A stretch of DNA of 17,006 bases from an uncultured Vampirovibrio sp. (GTDB lineage Bacteria; Cyanobacteriota; Vampirovibrionia; Gastranaerophilales; Gastranaerophilaceae): the NCBI GenBank assembly GCA_910579975.1, contig CAJTWU010000035.1, positions 1-17,006 on the forward strand, given 5' to 3'. The number at the start of each line of letters is the position of its first letter. Within the stretch, counting starts at the first letter, position 1. Below the pieces are notes generated by a model. The model saw nothing but the letters and a program-made list of their open reading frames with translations. It was not told where the DNA came from and ran no database searches. A program made the position numbers and the translations under genes. This document shows, piece after piece, positions 6,760 to 14,165 of this stretch.

Positions 6760-9700
6760 ATGGCTAAGTTAATTCCACTTCACGTTCACACGGAGTATTC
6801 TTTATTAGATGGTATGATTAGGGTTGGAGACCTTGTTAATTATGCCAAAGATAATGATTTACCGGCAATAGCTATAACCGATCACGGTGTTATGTATTCA
6901 GCTGTTGAATTTTATGAACTTGCTGAACACAAAGGAATTAACCCTCTTATTGGATGTGAGTTTTATGTTCATAATGGTGATATTCATACAAAAGAAGCAA
7001 ACAATAATCCATTATGGCACTTAATTTTAATTGCTAAAAATAATCAAGGCTATAAAAATCTTATTAAATTAGTATCTACAGCTTGGTGTGAGGGGTTTTA
7101 TTATAAACCAAGAATAAATTTTGAGCTTCTTCAACAATATCATGAAGGATTGGTTTGTGCTTCAGCATGTCTAGGGGGAGAAGTGCTGCAGAATTTGCTT
7201 GCCGGAGAAAAAGAGAAGGCAAAAGAAGCAGCTTTAAAATACAAAGAACTTTTTGGCGATGATTATTATATTGAGTTACAGGATCATGGATTAGATGATC
7301 AGAAAAAAACAAATCCTGATTTAATCAAAATTGCGCGAGAACTCAATATTAAAATGATAATTACTAATGATGCTCATTATCTAAGAAAAGAAGATGCTGA
7401 TGCGCAAGATACATTGCTTTGTCTGCAAACAAATGCTAATAAAGATGATGAAAAACGATTTAGTTTCCCTAATAATGAATTTTATGTAAAAACTAAAGAA
7501 GAAATGCGACAAGCATTCTCCTGGATGGATGACGATACGTTTGAAGAGTGTTGTGCTAATACAGAAGAAATTGCTGATAAATGTAATGTAGAAATTGAGC
7601 TTCATAATGCACCATTGCCGCATTATGATGTTCCCGATGAATTTATTGTTAAATCTGATAGTGTTGATGAAGACATTATTGAACGTTTAAAGAAAAAAAA
7701 TAAAACAGAAGTTCGTGATGAAGTTTTAGAAGAGGCTGCCTATATTCAGGGTATTGAAAAGTATCTTGAACATGTTGTGCTGGAAGGTCTTAAGAAAAGA
7801 TATGGTGACCCTGTTCCTGAATCAATTATTGAACGTGCTAAGTATGAATTGGACGTAATTAATCAAATGGGCTTTCCAGCTTATTTTATGATTACGTGGG
7901 ATTTTATTCATTTTGCAAAGACTCATGACATTCCTGTTGGTCCCGGTAGAGGTTCTGCAGCAGGATCTGTAGTTGCTTATGCACTCGAAATTACAGATAT
8001 TGACCCGATTTATCACAAGCTGTTGTTTGAGAGATTTCTTAACCCAGAACGCTTTACCATGCCCGATATTGATATAGACTTTTGTATCGAAAAACGAGGT
8101 GATGTAATAGATTATGTTACCCAAAAATATGGTGAAGATAAAGTTTGTCAGATAATTACGTTCTCTACTTATGCTCCAAAGGCTGCATTTAAAGGAGTTG
8201 GCAGAGTTTTGCAAGTACCATTTGCTGAAAGTAATAGAATAACAGGATTAATTGAACCGGCGTTGGATGTAGCTAGAGCTGTAAATCCTAAAGCAGAATG
8301 GTTGCGTGATATTATCTCGGCAGAAGGTGACTCTGATTTTAAAAAATTATATAATGAAGATTACCAAATCCTAAATCCGGACTCAGGGCATTATATTAGT
8401 TTTAAACGCTGGGTAGATATGGCAATTGCGATTGAAGGTTTAAAATGTGGTACTGGTACCCACGCAGCAGGTGTAATTATTTCTCACGCACCGTTAGATA
8501 CGATACTACCGGTTCAGCCTTCAAAAGATGGTATTGTCCAGACAGGTTATCCTAAACATGAAGCAACTGAAGTTCTTGATCTTTTAAAAATGGACTTTTT
8601 AGGATTAAGAAACCTTACGATGATTACAAAAACATGTAAGATGGTTAAAAAATACAGAGGAATTGATGTTGATATTAATAATATTCCTTTAGATGATAAA
8701 CCAACTTACGATATGCTTGTAAAAGGTGAGACAATTGGTGTATTCCAGCTTGAATCACAAGGTATGATGAACCTTGTAAAACGTCTTAAACCGGACGTAT
8801 TTGAAGATTTAGGCGCTCTTGTTGCATTGTTTCGTCCCGGTCCTCTTGGTTCTGGAATGGTTGATGACTTTGTTGCCCGAAAACATGGTAAACAGGAAAT
8901 TACCTATGCTCATCCGTTATTAGAACCCGTATTAAAAGATACTTACGGTACAATTGTTTATCAAGAGCAGATTATGCAAGTTTTCCAAACACTTGCTGAT
9001 TATTCATTAGGTCAAGCCGATCAGGTTCGCCGTATGATGGGTAAGAAAGACCTTAAGACAATGGAAGAACAGCGAGGTAAGTTTATTGATGCCTCAGCAA
9101 AGCATGAGATGAAAAAAGAAGATGCTGAGAAGCTATTTAACCAAATTCTTGCATTTGCCTCATACTGCTTTAACAGATCGCATTCTGCTGCTTATGCATT
9201 TGTTGCATATCAGACTGCTTATTTAAAATGCCATTATCCTGTAGAATATTTTTCTGCTTTGCTTTCAAGTGTTTCTGATAACAAAGACCAAACTCAATTA
9301 TATATTGAAGAAGCGCAGAGATATGGCTGCAGAGTGCTTGCACCTGATATTAATAAATCTTATTTAGAGTATGCACCAGACGGTGATAATATTCGCTTTG
9401 GTATGGCCGCAATTAAGGGTGTCGGTGCACCTGTTGTAGAAGCTATTATTAAAGAACGTGAAGAAAATGGCGATTTTAAGAGTATTTTTGATTTTTGTAA
9501 ACGTGTTGATGCAAAATATGTTAATAAAAAATCTTTAGAAGGTTTGATTAAGGCGGGAGCATTTTCTAATCTTGAAAAAAGCAGAAAACAGCTTTTTGAG
9601 AATATGGAACATATTCTTGATGTAACTTCGAAAGAAGCAAAAGACAGAGCAATGGGACAGGTAAGTTTATTTGCTTCTGTAGAAAATGCTGAAGAGTTTT

Positions 9701-10398
9701 CTGGTGTACAGTACCAGCTTGTTGGAAGCGACGAAGAATATACTGATAAAGAAATTCAGATGTTTGAAAAAGAGTTTCTTGGATTTTATGTCACTTCACA
9801 TCCATTATTTTCAATTAGAGATAAAGTACAATATTTAACAACTCATAGAATTTCAGAACTTAATGACGTTCAAGAAGAAGGTGTTGTGACAATTTGTGGA
9901 TTAATAACCGCAACAAGACAAATTCCTACAAAGAAAGATCCTTCGAAATTCTTGCGTTTTGTGACATTAGAAGATTTATCAGGAAAAGTTGATTGTGTTT
10001 GTTTTCACAGAAAATTACTTGATTACGGAGAGTTATTAGAACCTGATAACAAAGTAGTCATTACAGGTAAAGTTCAACACCGCGGTGAAGACCAGATTAG
10101 TCTTGTAATAGATAATGTTAAATCTGTTGAAAATTCTAATATTGTTACAGTAAGTCTTTTAGATGAAATCAAATATGAAGAGCTTTGCGGTATTAAAAAT
10201 ATTCTTGCAAAACATCATGGGGATGACCCTGTTATGATAAAACTTCCTCCGGTAGGTGGCTATAGTACAAGAATAATGACATCATCAATGTTTTGGGTTA
10301 ACTCTACAAATGATTTGGTTAACAATATTAAACAAGTATTTCCAAATAGAGTCGATATAACAATAAATTCTTTAGATAAGCCTATTGAGGTGGGATAA
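6760..10398 (+). CDS. dnaE: DNA polymerase III alpha subunit (replicative polymerase, DnaE1 type)
   Basis: This is the catalytic subunit of the replicative polymerase, 1212 residues. The order is: PHP domain (1-about 285) with HVHTEYS at 8-14; polymerase palm with GPGRGSAAGS (394-403) and PDIDIDF (435-441), giving catalytic Asp436 and Asp438, and the third Asp612 in KMDFLGL; beta-binding and helix-hairpin-helix region (GMAAIKGVGAP, 881-891); OB fold (about 1041-1124); and a short C-terminal domain. The full PHP metal site is retained (His8, His10, Asp17, His42, Glu67, His87, Cys137, Asp204, His206). About 35 charged residues near 297-333 look like an insertion. The chain runs unbroken through ASYCFNRSH (800-808), the site of the split intein in many Cyanobacteria. 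No Shine-Dalgarno sequence is visible, and the gene begins 12 bases after waaA, so reinitiation is likely. The mce-type gene starts directly after its stop. Confidence 0.97.
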   Translation: MAKLIPLHVHTEYSLLDGMIRVGDLVNYAKDNDLPAIAITDHGVMYSAVEFYELAEHKGINPLIGCEFYVHNGDIHTKEANNNPLWHLILIAKNNQGYKNLIKLVSTAWCEGFYYKPRINFELLQQYHEGLVCASACLGGEVLQNLLAGEKEKAKEAALKYKELFGDDYYIELQDHGLDDQKKTNPDLIKIARELNIKMIITNDAHYLRKEDADAQDTLLCLQTNANKDDEKRFSFPNNEFYVKTKEEMRQAFSWMDDDTFEECCANTEEIADKCNVEIELHNAPLPHYDVPDEFIVKSDSVDEDIIERLKKKNKTEVRDEVLEEAAYIQGIEKYLEHVVLEGLKKRYGDPVPESIIERAKYELDVINQMGFPAYFMITWDFIHFAKTHDIPVGPGRGSAAGSVVAYALEITDIDPIYHKLLFERFLNPERFTMPDIDIDFCIEKRGDVIDYVTQKYGEDKVCQIITFSTYAPKAAFKGVGRVLQVPFAESNRITGLIEPALDVARAVNPKAEWLRDIISAEGDSDFKKLYNEDYQILNPDSGHYISFKRWVDMAIAIEGLKCGTGTHAAGVIISHAPLDTILPVQPSKDGIVQTGYPKHEATEVLDLLKMDFLGLRNLTMITKTCKMVKKYRGIDVDINNIPLDDKPTYDMLVKGETIGVFQLESQGMMNLVKRLKPDVFEDLGALVALFRPGPLGSGMVDDFVARKHGKQEITYAHPLLEPVLKDTYGTIVYQEQIMQVFQTLADYSLGQADQVRRMMGKKDLKTMEEQRGKFIDASAKHEMKKEDAEKLFNQILAFASYCFNRSHSAAYAFVAYQTAYLKCHYPVEYFSALLSSVSDNKDQTQLYIEEAQRYGCRVLAPDINKSYLEYAPDGDNIRFGMAAIKGVGAPVVEAIIKEREENGDFKSIFDFCKRVDAKYVNKKSLEGLIKAGAFSNLEKSRKQLFENMEHILDVTSKEAKDRAMGQVSLFASVENAEEFSGVQYQLVGSDEEYTDKEIQMFEKEFLGFYVTSHPLFSIRDKVQYLTTHRISELNDVQEEGVVTICGLITATRQIPTKKDPSKFLRFVTLEDLSGKVDCVCFHRKLLDYGELLEPDNKVVITGKVQHRGEDQISLVIDNVKSVENSNIVTVSLLDEIKYEELCGIKNILAKHHGDDPVMIKLPPVGGYSTRIMTSSMFWVNSTNDLVNNIKQVFPNRVDITINSLDKPIEVG

Positions 10399-11043
10399 AT
10401 GAGTAAAGATAGAGAGAGTGGCGTTTTTTATGTAACACATAGTGGTGAACTCTTATTCTGGCTTGTGGTACTACTCATAGTTGTTGCAGTATCTTCTGTT
10501 GTTTATATGATTAAAGAAAAAAATGCAGATAATGACTACCGTATATTTTTGCCGGATGTTGATGGTTTGATTGTTGGTTCACCGGTTAGAATGATGGGGA
10601 TTGAAGTTGGTCATGTTGTTAAAATTAAGCCCGTAAAAGATGAAGTATATGTAAAATTTATTTTAACTAATCCTGATGTTTATATACCTCAAGGTACTGC
10701 TGTTACTGTTGAATTTAGCGGTCTGGGCGGGTCAAAGTCTTTAGAGTTATACTTGCCTGATAAAGATACTTATCTTGATGGAAGTGTGCCTGTTCTTGTA
10801 ACCATGCCGCCAAAACGATTGCATGATGCTCTTGGACTTCTTAATGATATGTTTAAGAAAATTGATTCAATATTTTATTCAACAACATCTTTTGGGGGAA
10901 AATTAAATTTAGATTTACCTAAAACAGGAAAATCGGCTGATATGGAAGGATTTTTAAAGTATTCAAATACTATGATTGATGATACAGAAGCCAAAGCTGC
11001 AGATTTTAGAAAGTATTTAAAAAGAGGGGGTTCGCATGAATGA
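10399..11043 (+). CDS. MCE-domain (MlaD-type) lipid-transport protein
   Basis: This 214-residue protein has one N-terminal membrane helix (about 17-38, ELLFWLVVLLIVVAVSS) and a single MCE domain (about 47-125), marked by FLPDVDGLIVGSPVRMMGI and the later EFSGLGGSKSLELYLP. The remaining 85 or so residues are mostly helical and polar. MlaD-type proteins form hexameric rings on an inner-membrane ABC transporter and move phospholipids between the two membranes. No MlaE permease or MlaF ATPase gene is beside it, so its partners must be elsewhere. It starts directly after the dnaE stop (TAAATG), and its GAGGTGGG ribosome binding site lies within dnaE. It overlaps upp by 8 bases. Envelope context fits with waaA upstream. 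The MCE assignment is firm; the substrate and direction of transport are not known. Confidence 0.9.
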   Translation: MSKDRESGVFYVTHSGELLFWLVVLLIVVAVSSVVYMIKEKNADNDYRIFLPDVDGLIVGSPVRMMGIEVGHVVKIKPVKDEVYVKFILTNPDVYIPQGTAVTVEFSGLGGSKSLELYLPDKDTYLDGSVPVLVTMPPKRLHDALGLLNDMFKKIDSIFYSTTSFGGKLNLDLPKTGKSADMEGFLKYSNTMIDDTEAKAADFRKYLKRGGSHE

Positions 11044-11695
11044 AAAATATAATAATTTAAAAATTGTATCAAATCCGATTGTTAATCAGAGTTTATGCAC
11101 TATGCGAGCTAAAGACACTGATACTCAAGGTGTAAGACTAGCTGCGAGAAAGCTTACGAGAATTTTATTATATGAAGCGACAAAAAACCTTCCTCAAAAA
11201 GATGTTGAAATAGAAACTCCGCTTACAAAATTTGTAACAAAAACAATTAATCCGGATATTACGATTATTATTTCACCAATCCTTCGTGCCGGTTTGATTT
11301 TCACCGATGAAGCCGTTGATATTTTGCCTCAAGCAACAATCCGTCATATCGGGATGTATAGGGATGAAAAAACTTTGAAGCCTGTTTGGTATTATAACAA
11401 AGTTCCAATGCCTGTTGATAAACCTGTTGAAGATTATTATGTATATATAACAGACCCTATGCTTGCAACAGGTAATTCTTTAATTGAAGCAATTAGATTA
11501 TATGTGGAAAAAGGTATCCCCGAAGCAAATATTTGCTGTGTTTGTATGATAGCTTCTCCTCAAGGTGTGCATGCTGTATTTGATGTATTTCCGGCTGTTA
11601 CATTGATTGTTGCAGCTGTGGATTCGCATTTGAACGAGCGTGGTTATATTGTTCCAGGTATGGGTGATGCCGGTGATAGAATATTTAATACATAA
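11036..11695 (+). CDS. upp: Uracil phosphoribosyltransferase
   Basis: Upp makes UMP from uracil and PRPP in pyrimidine salvage. The 219-residue length is normal. The PRPP-binding loop is ITDPMLATGNS (138-148), SPILRAGL (80-87) is the other conserved PRPP-contact segment, and the C-terminal uracil-binding segment is GYIVPGMGDAGDR (203-215). Asn147 stands where many family members have Gly (ATGGS). ATG 11036 has AGAGGGGG 5 bases upstream and overlaps the end of the MCE gene by 8 bases, which suggests translational coupling. A bifunctional PyrR regulator is unlikely because the family signatures are those of Upp. It is the last gene of the array, and the shared terminator follows 5 bases after its stop. 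Confidence 0.96.
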   Translation: MNEKYNNLKIVSNPIVNQSLCTMRAKDTDTQGVRLAARKLTRILLYEATKNLPQKDVEIETPLTKFVTKTINPDITIIISPILRAGLIFTDEAVDILPQATIRHIGMYRDEKTLKPVWYYNKVPMPVDKPVEDYYVYITDPMLATGNSLIEAIRLYVEKGIPEANICCVCMIASPQGVHAVFDVFPAVTLIVAAVDSHLNERGYIVPGMGDAGDRIFNT

Positions 11696-11727
11696 AAAAA
11701 GACCGATTTTAAATCGGTCTTTTTTTT
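11694..11727. terminator. Bidirectional intrinsic terminator between upp and rpsO
   Basis: The inverted repeat GACCGATTT/AAATCGGTC (11701-11709 and 11711-11719, effective 7-bp stem with a 5-base loop) is flanked by seven A's on the left and eight T's on the right. It therefore works as a T-tailed hairpin on either strand and ends the converging upp and rpsO transcripts. Confidence 0.93.
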
Positions 11728-11743
11728 ACTACATCTTTAAGAA

Positions 11744-12013
11744 TTAACCTCTGATTCCTAATTCTTTAATTAAGCTTCTGTAACCTTCAAGATTTTTGTC
11801 TTTCAAGTAAGAAAGAAGTCTTTTTCTTTTACCAACCATCATTAAAAGACCGCGTTTTGTAGCAAAGTCTTTTTTGTTAGCTTTCATGTGTTCAGTAAGT
11901 TCAGAAATTTTCTTAGTTAACATAGCAATTTGAACTTCAGCAGAACCAGTGTCCTTAGCGTTTGATCCAAATTTTTCTACGATTTCTTGTTTGTTTTTCA
12001 AATTGATAGACAT
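11744..12013 (-). CDS. rpsO: 30S ribosomal protein S15
   Basis: S15 is a primary 16S rRNA-binding protein of the small-subunit platform. The 89-residue protein is full length and shows the four-helix pattern with DTGSAEVQIA (21-30), LTEHMK (39-44), the loop around KKDFATKRGLL, and VGKRKRLLSYL (61-71). ATG 12013 is preceded by AAAAGGA at 7 bases. It has its own near-consensus promoter inside the end of nadE and a leader of roughly 95 bases that holds a small stem (12045-12067). S15 represses its own translation through mRNA leaders in several bacterial phyla, so autoregulation is plausible here but not shown. The usual partner pnp is not adjacent. Confidence 0.97.
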   Translation of the reverse strand: MSINLKNKQEIVEKFGSNAKDTGSAEVQIAMLTKKISELTEHMKANKKDFATKRGLLMMVGKRKRLLSYLKDKNLEGYRSLIKELGIRG

Positions 12014-12044
12014 AGTTTTTTCCTTTTGTTTGTGGAGTATTTTT

Positions 12045-12067
12045 AGGGAGGCTCGACTTCCAGCCCT
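12045..12067 (-). promoter_or_regulatory. Possible regulatory stem in the rpsO leader
   Basis: On the - strand, AGGGCTGG at one end can pair with CCTCCCT at the other: four outer pairs, a small internal loop, two inner pairs and an 8-base loop. It lies about 32 bases upstream of the rpsO start. Alternative pairing GGCT/AGCC is also possible. It could be part of an S15-binding leader; this is an inference from position and folding only. Confidence 0.3.
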
Positions 12068-12069
12068 TA

Positions 12070-12119
12070 ATTTACCCCTGTTGAGTGATTATTGGCGTAA
12101 GCACTCTACAGGGGTAAAT
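12070..12119. repeat. Long inverted repeat at the rpsO promoter
   Basis: Arms of 12 bp (12070-12081 and 12108-12119, core TTTACCCCTGT/ACAGGGGTAAA) match perfectly. After one T-T mismatch they continue for 5 more pairs (12083-12087 with 12102-12106), leaving a 14-base loop. No T-run follows on either strand, so it is not a classical terminator. One arm overlaps the -10 element and the expected start of the rpsO transcript. It could be an operator, or a 3' hairpin of nadE mRNA. Confidence 0.8.
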
Positions 12120-12145
12120 ATATTACAAAGATAGGGCGCTGTCAA
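12117..12145 (-). promoter_or_regulatory. rpsO promoter (near-consensus sigma-70 type)
   Basis: On the - strand a perfect TTGACA (12140-12145) is followed by a 17-base spacer and TATATT (12117-12122, 5/6 match). The -35 and spacer lie in the last codons of nadE. Transcription should begin near 12110, giving a leader of about 97 bases before rpsO. Confidence 0.75.
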
Positions 12146-14060
12146 TATAATTATTGTCAACACCTTTGTAATTAATTCTTACTGACGTTATTGGCTGTCT
12201 GTAGTCTGATTTATTAATCGAACGCGCTTCTACAAGTACAGATGGCGGTAGAATTGACCATTTGTATAACGCAGTTGACATTCTGCGGTAGAATTTGTCT
12301 AACCATTCAATTTTTTGCTCACGTGATATGGCATTTTTCTTTTCGTAAACAAATTCTGTATCTAAAAAGTCGTTGTACCCTTCGTTTTTGTTTTCTATTC
12401 TCCATATAATTTCATCCAAGAACTCATATGGCATTAATGCATCTTCTGCAATTAATGTTTTACCTGTTTTAGGGTCTATTGCAAGCTCTGCTCCAGGTTT
12501 TTTTAGAATTATTGCTTCAGGAATTGCGTTTTTAACTTCTCTATTAGTATTCATCCAACGCGCAAAAGCAAACAACTTCGTCTTAGGAACATCTGCTATC
12601 GGAGCAAATCCACCTGACATATCACCGTTAATCGTTGCATAACCCATATAAAGCTCTGATTTATCAGAGGTTGCAATCGGTATACATGAGCCAAACTCAT
12701 TACTTATTCCCCATAAAAACATTGCACGAGAGCGTGCTTGAATATTATCAGGGGTAAATGAAGTTTTGTATCTGCCATCCCATTTACTTTCAACGACTTT
12801 GAATAAATCGTTAAGGCATTCAGTTGTTGTATCTACCATTGGCTTGATACTAGCTTCTGTAAAATTTATACCAAGGTTTTTCGCGAGTTCAGCCGCATCA
12901 GATTTACTCTCATTGGAAGTAAGTTTAGATGGCATTGAAACACCAAAAACATTTTCAGCTCCAATAGCATCGGCAAGCAAAACAGCACAAACTGTAGAAT
13001 CTAATCCTCCTGATAACCCTAAAACAGCGCGTTTAAATCCGCATTTATTAAAATAATCTCTTATTCCCTGAATAATTGTTTTATAAGTTCTTTCTAAGTC
13101 AGACTCATACTCTAAAGTAAAAACTTTTTGTTCTGTAAGTGATTTTTCCAATCCCTTTGTTAACGGGTAAATTTTACCAATATTTTTTTCTGGATTTACA
13201 ATCAAAAACTGCTCTTCAAATGACTTTGCCCTTGCAATAAGGTTTCCATCCTTGTCAAACATTCTGCTGGATCCGTCAAAAGATATATTATCTATTGCCC
13301 CAACCTGATTGACATAAATAAGTGGCGTTTTATAGCTCTTTGAAATAAAAGATAGCATATTATGCTTAAGCTGTTCTTTTTTTGCTCTTGTAGGCGAAGC
13401 AGAGCAGTTTACAAAGAGTTTTGCGCCCGCTTGGTGTAATTCTTCAATTGGGTCTTTAGAATAAAGATTTTTTTCAAAGAACTCTTTATTATTCCAACAG
13501 TCTTCACAAATAGTTATTCCTACTCCGTTATAAAGTCCGCCGTTAATCCCTACTACAGGAGAAGGTTCAATGTATCTATAGTCATTAAACTCTGAATAAG
13601 TAGGAAGCAAAGACTTTCTAACAATCCCTTGAATTTTACCCCCTTGAAGTATTGCAACAGAGTTGTAAAAGCGTTTTCCTTCTGCATTTTTTTCTCGTGG
13701 TTCTACAAAGCCGACAAAAGCTGATGTATTTTTTGTAATTTTTGCTAAACCATTAAGCCATTTAATATTTTCCTGAACAATAAACGGATGTCTGTCAATT
13801 GTATCCTCAATTGGATATCCCATAAGAGCAAGTTCAGGAAATATAACCATATCCAGTCCGATAGAGTCTGCATGTTTAATATACTTTGCTATTTTTTTAG
13901 CATTGTATTCTATATTGCCTGCTATAGGATTAATTTGTGCCATACCAATATAACCACCTGTAGACACAATGTTTTTAATTTCGTTTATTATATTTTCGCT
14001 GATTTCTTCTCCATTGGAAAACTTTTTATCAACTATTTCGGACAGTTCGTATAATCTCAT
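12123..14060 (-). CDS. nadE: Glutamine-dependent NAD+ synthetase
   Basis: NadE completes NAD biosynthesis: it amidates nicotinate adenine dinucleotide with ATP, taking ammonia from glutamine. The N-terminal nitrilase-fold glutaminase domain (about 36-290) has the triad Glu76 (FPELALMGYP), Lys149 (VRKSLLPTY) and Cys185 (ITICEDCW). The C-terminal synthetase domain (about 320-645) has the pyrophosphate loop SGGLDS (350-355), followed by SRAMFLWGISNEFG, ATSDKSELYMGY and NGDMSGGFAPIADVPK. At 645 residues it is longer than the common 540-580. About 35 residues (MRLYELSEIV...) precede the first strand YIGMAQINP, where usual family members begin. The ATG 14060 has no Shine-Dalgarno sequence; a start at Met40 would remove part of the first strand. 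It is divergent from the repeat protein, and the rpsO promoter sits in its last codons. Confidence 0.96.
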   Translation of the reverse strand: MRLYELSEIVDKKFSNGEEISENIINEIKNIVSTGGYIGMAQINPIAGNIEYNAKKIAKYIKHADSIGLDMVIFPELALMGYPIEDTIDRHPFIVQENIKWLNGLAKITKNTSAFVGFVEPREKNAEGKRFYNSVAILQGGKIQGIVRKSLLPTYSEFNDYRYIEPSPVVGINGGLYNGVGITICEDCWNNKEFFEKNLYSKDPIEELHQAGAKLFVNCSASPTRAKKEQLKHNMLSFISKSYKTPLIYVNQVGAIDNISFDGSSRMFDKDGNLIARAKSFEEQFLIVNPEKNIGKIYPLTKGLEKSLTEQKVFTLEYESDLERTYKTIIQGIRDYFNKCGFKRAVLGLSGGLDSTVCAVLLADAIGAENVFGVSMPSKLTSNESKSDAAELAKNLGINFTEASIKPMVDTTTECLNDLFKVVESKWDGRYKTSFTPDNIQARSRAMFLWGISNEFGSCIPIATSDKSELYMGYATINGDMSGGFAPIADVPKTKLFAFARWMNTNREVKNAIPEAIILKKPGAELAIDPKTGKTLIAEDALMPYEFLDEIIWRIENKNEGYNDFLDTEFVYEKKNAISREQKIEWLDKFYRRMSTALYKWSILPPSVLVEARSINKSDYRQPITSVRINYKGVDNNYIDSALSL

Positions 14061-14066
14061 AGTTCA

Positions 14067-14072
14067 ATTGTA
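14067..14072 (-). promoter_or_regulatory. Candidate -10 element of nadE
   Basis: TACAAT on the - strand (5/6 match) lies 6 bases before the nadE ATG. No good -35 is visible. If used, the mRNA would have almost no leader, in line with the lack of a Shine-Dalgarno sequence. Confidence 0.35.
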
Positions 14073-14118
14073 CTACAAGAGTAAGCATTTTTAATAATTT
14101 TCTCAAAAAATTTTTTAC

Positions 14119-14147
14119 TTACCAGTTCAATAGAGTAGAACTATAAA
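14119..14147 (+). promoter_or_regulatory. Candidate promoter of the 20-21-residue-repeat protein gene
   Basis: TTACCA (14119-14124, 4/6), a 17-base spacer and TATAAA (14142-14147, 5/6) would start a transcript about 10 bases before the ATG. A second -10-like TATTAT (14154-14159) lies 6 bases before the ATG. Either leaves little or no leader. Confidence 0.35.
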
Positions 14148-14165
14148 AAAATCTATTATGCTAAT

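Noticed and set aside
7822..8214. Open frame on the - strand inside dnaE
   Set aside because: It lies opposite the conserved polymerase palm, with no recognisable motif or ribosome binding site.
12070..12119. Inverted repeat as the nadE terminator
   Set aside because: No T-run follows on the - strand (the next bases are TTAAGGG), so it does not fit an intrinsic terminator, although a 3' stabilising hairpin is possible.
12155..12160. Second TTGACA on the - strand as another -35
   Set aside because: No -10-like sequence lies 16-18 bases downstream; the match follows from nadE codons.
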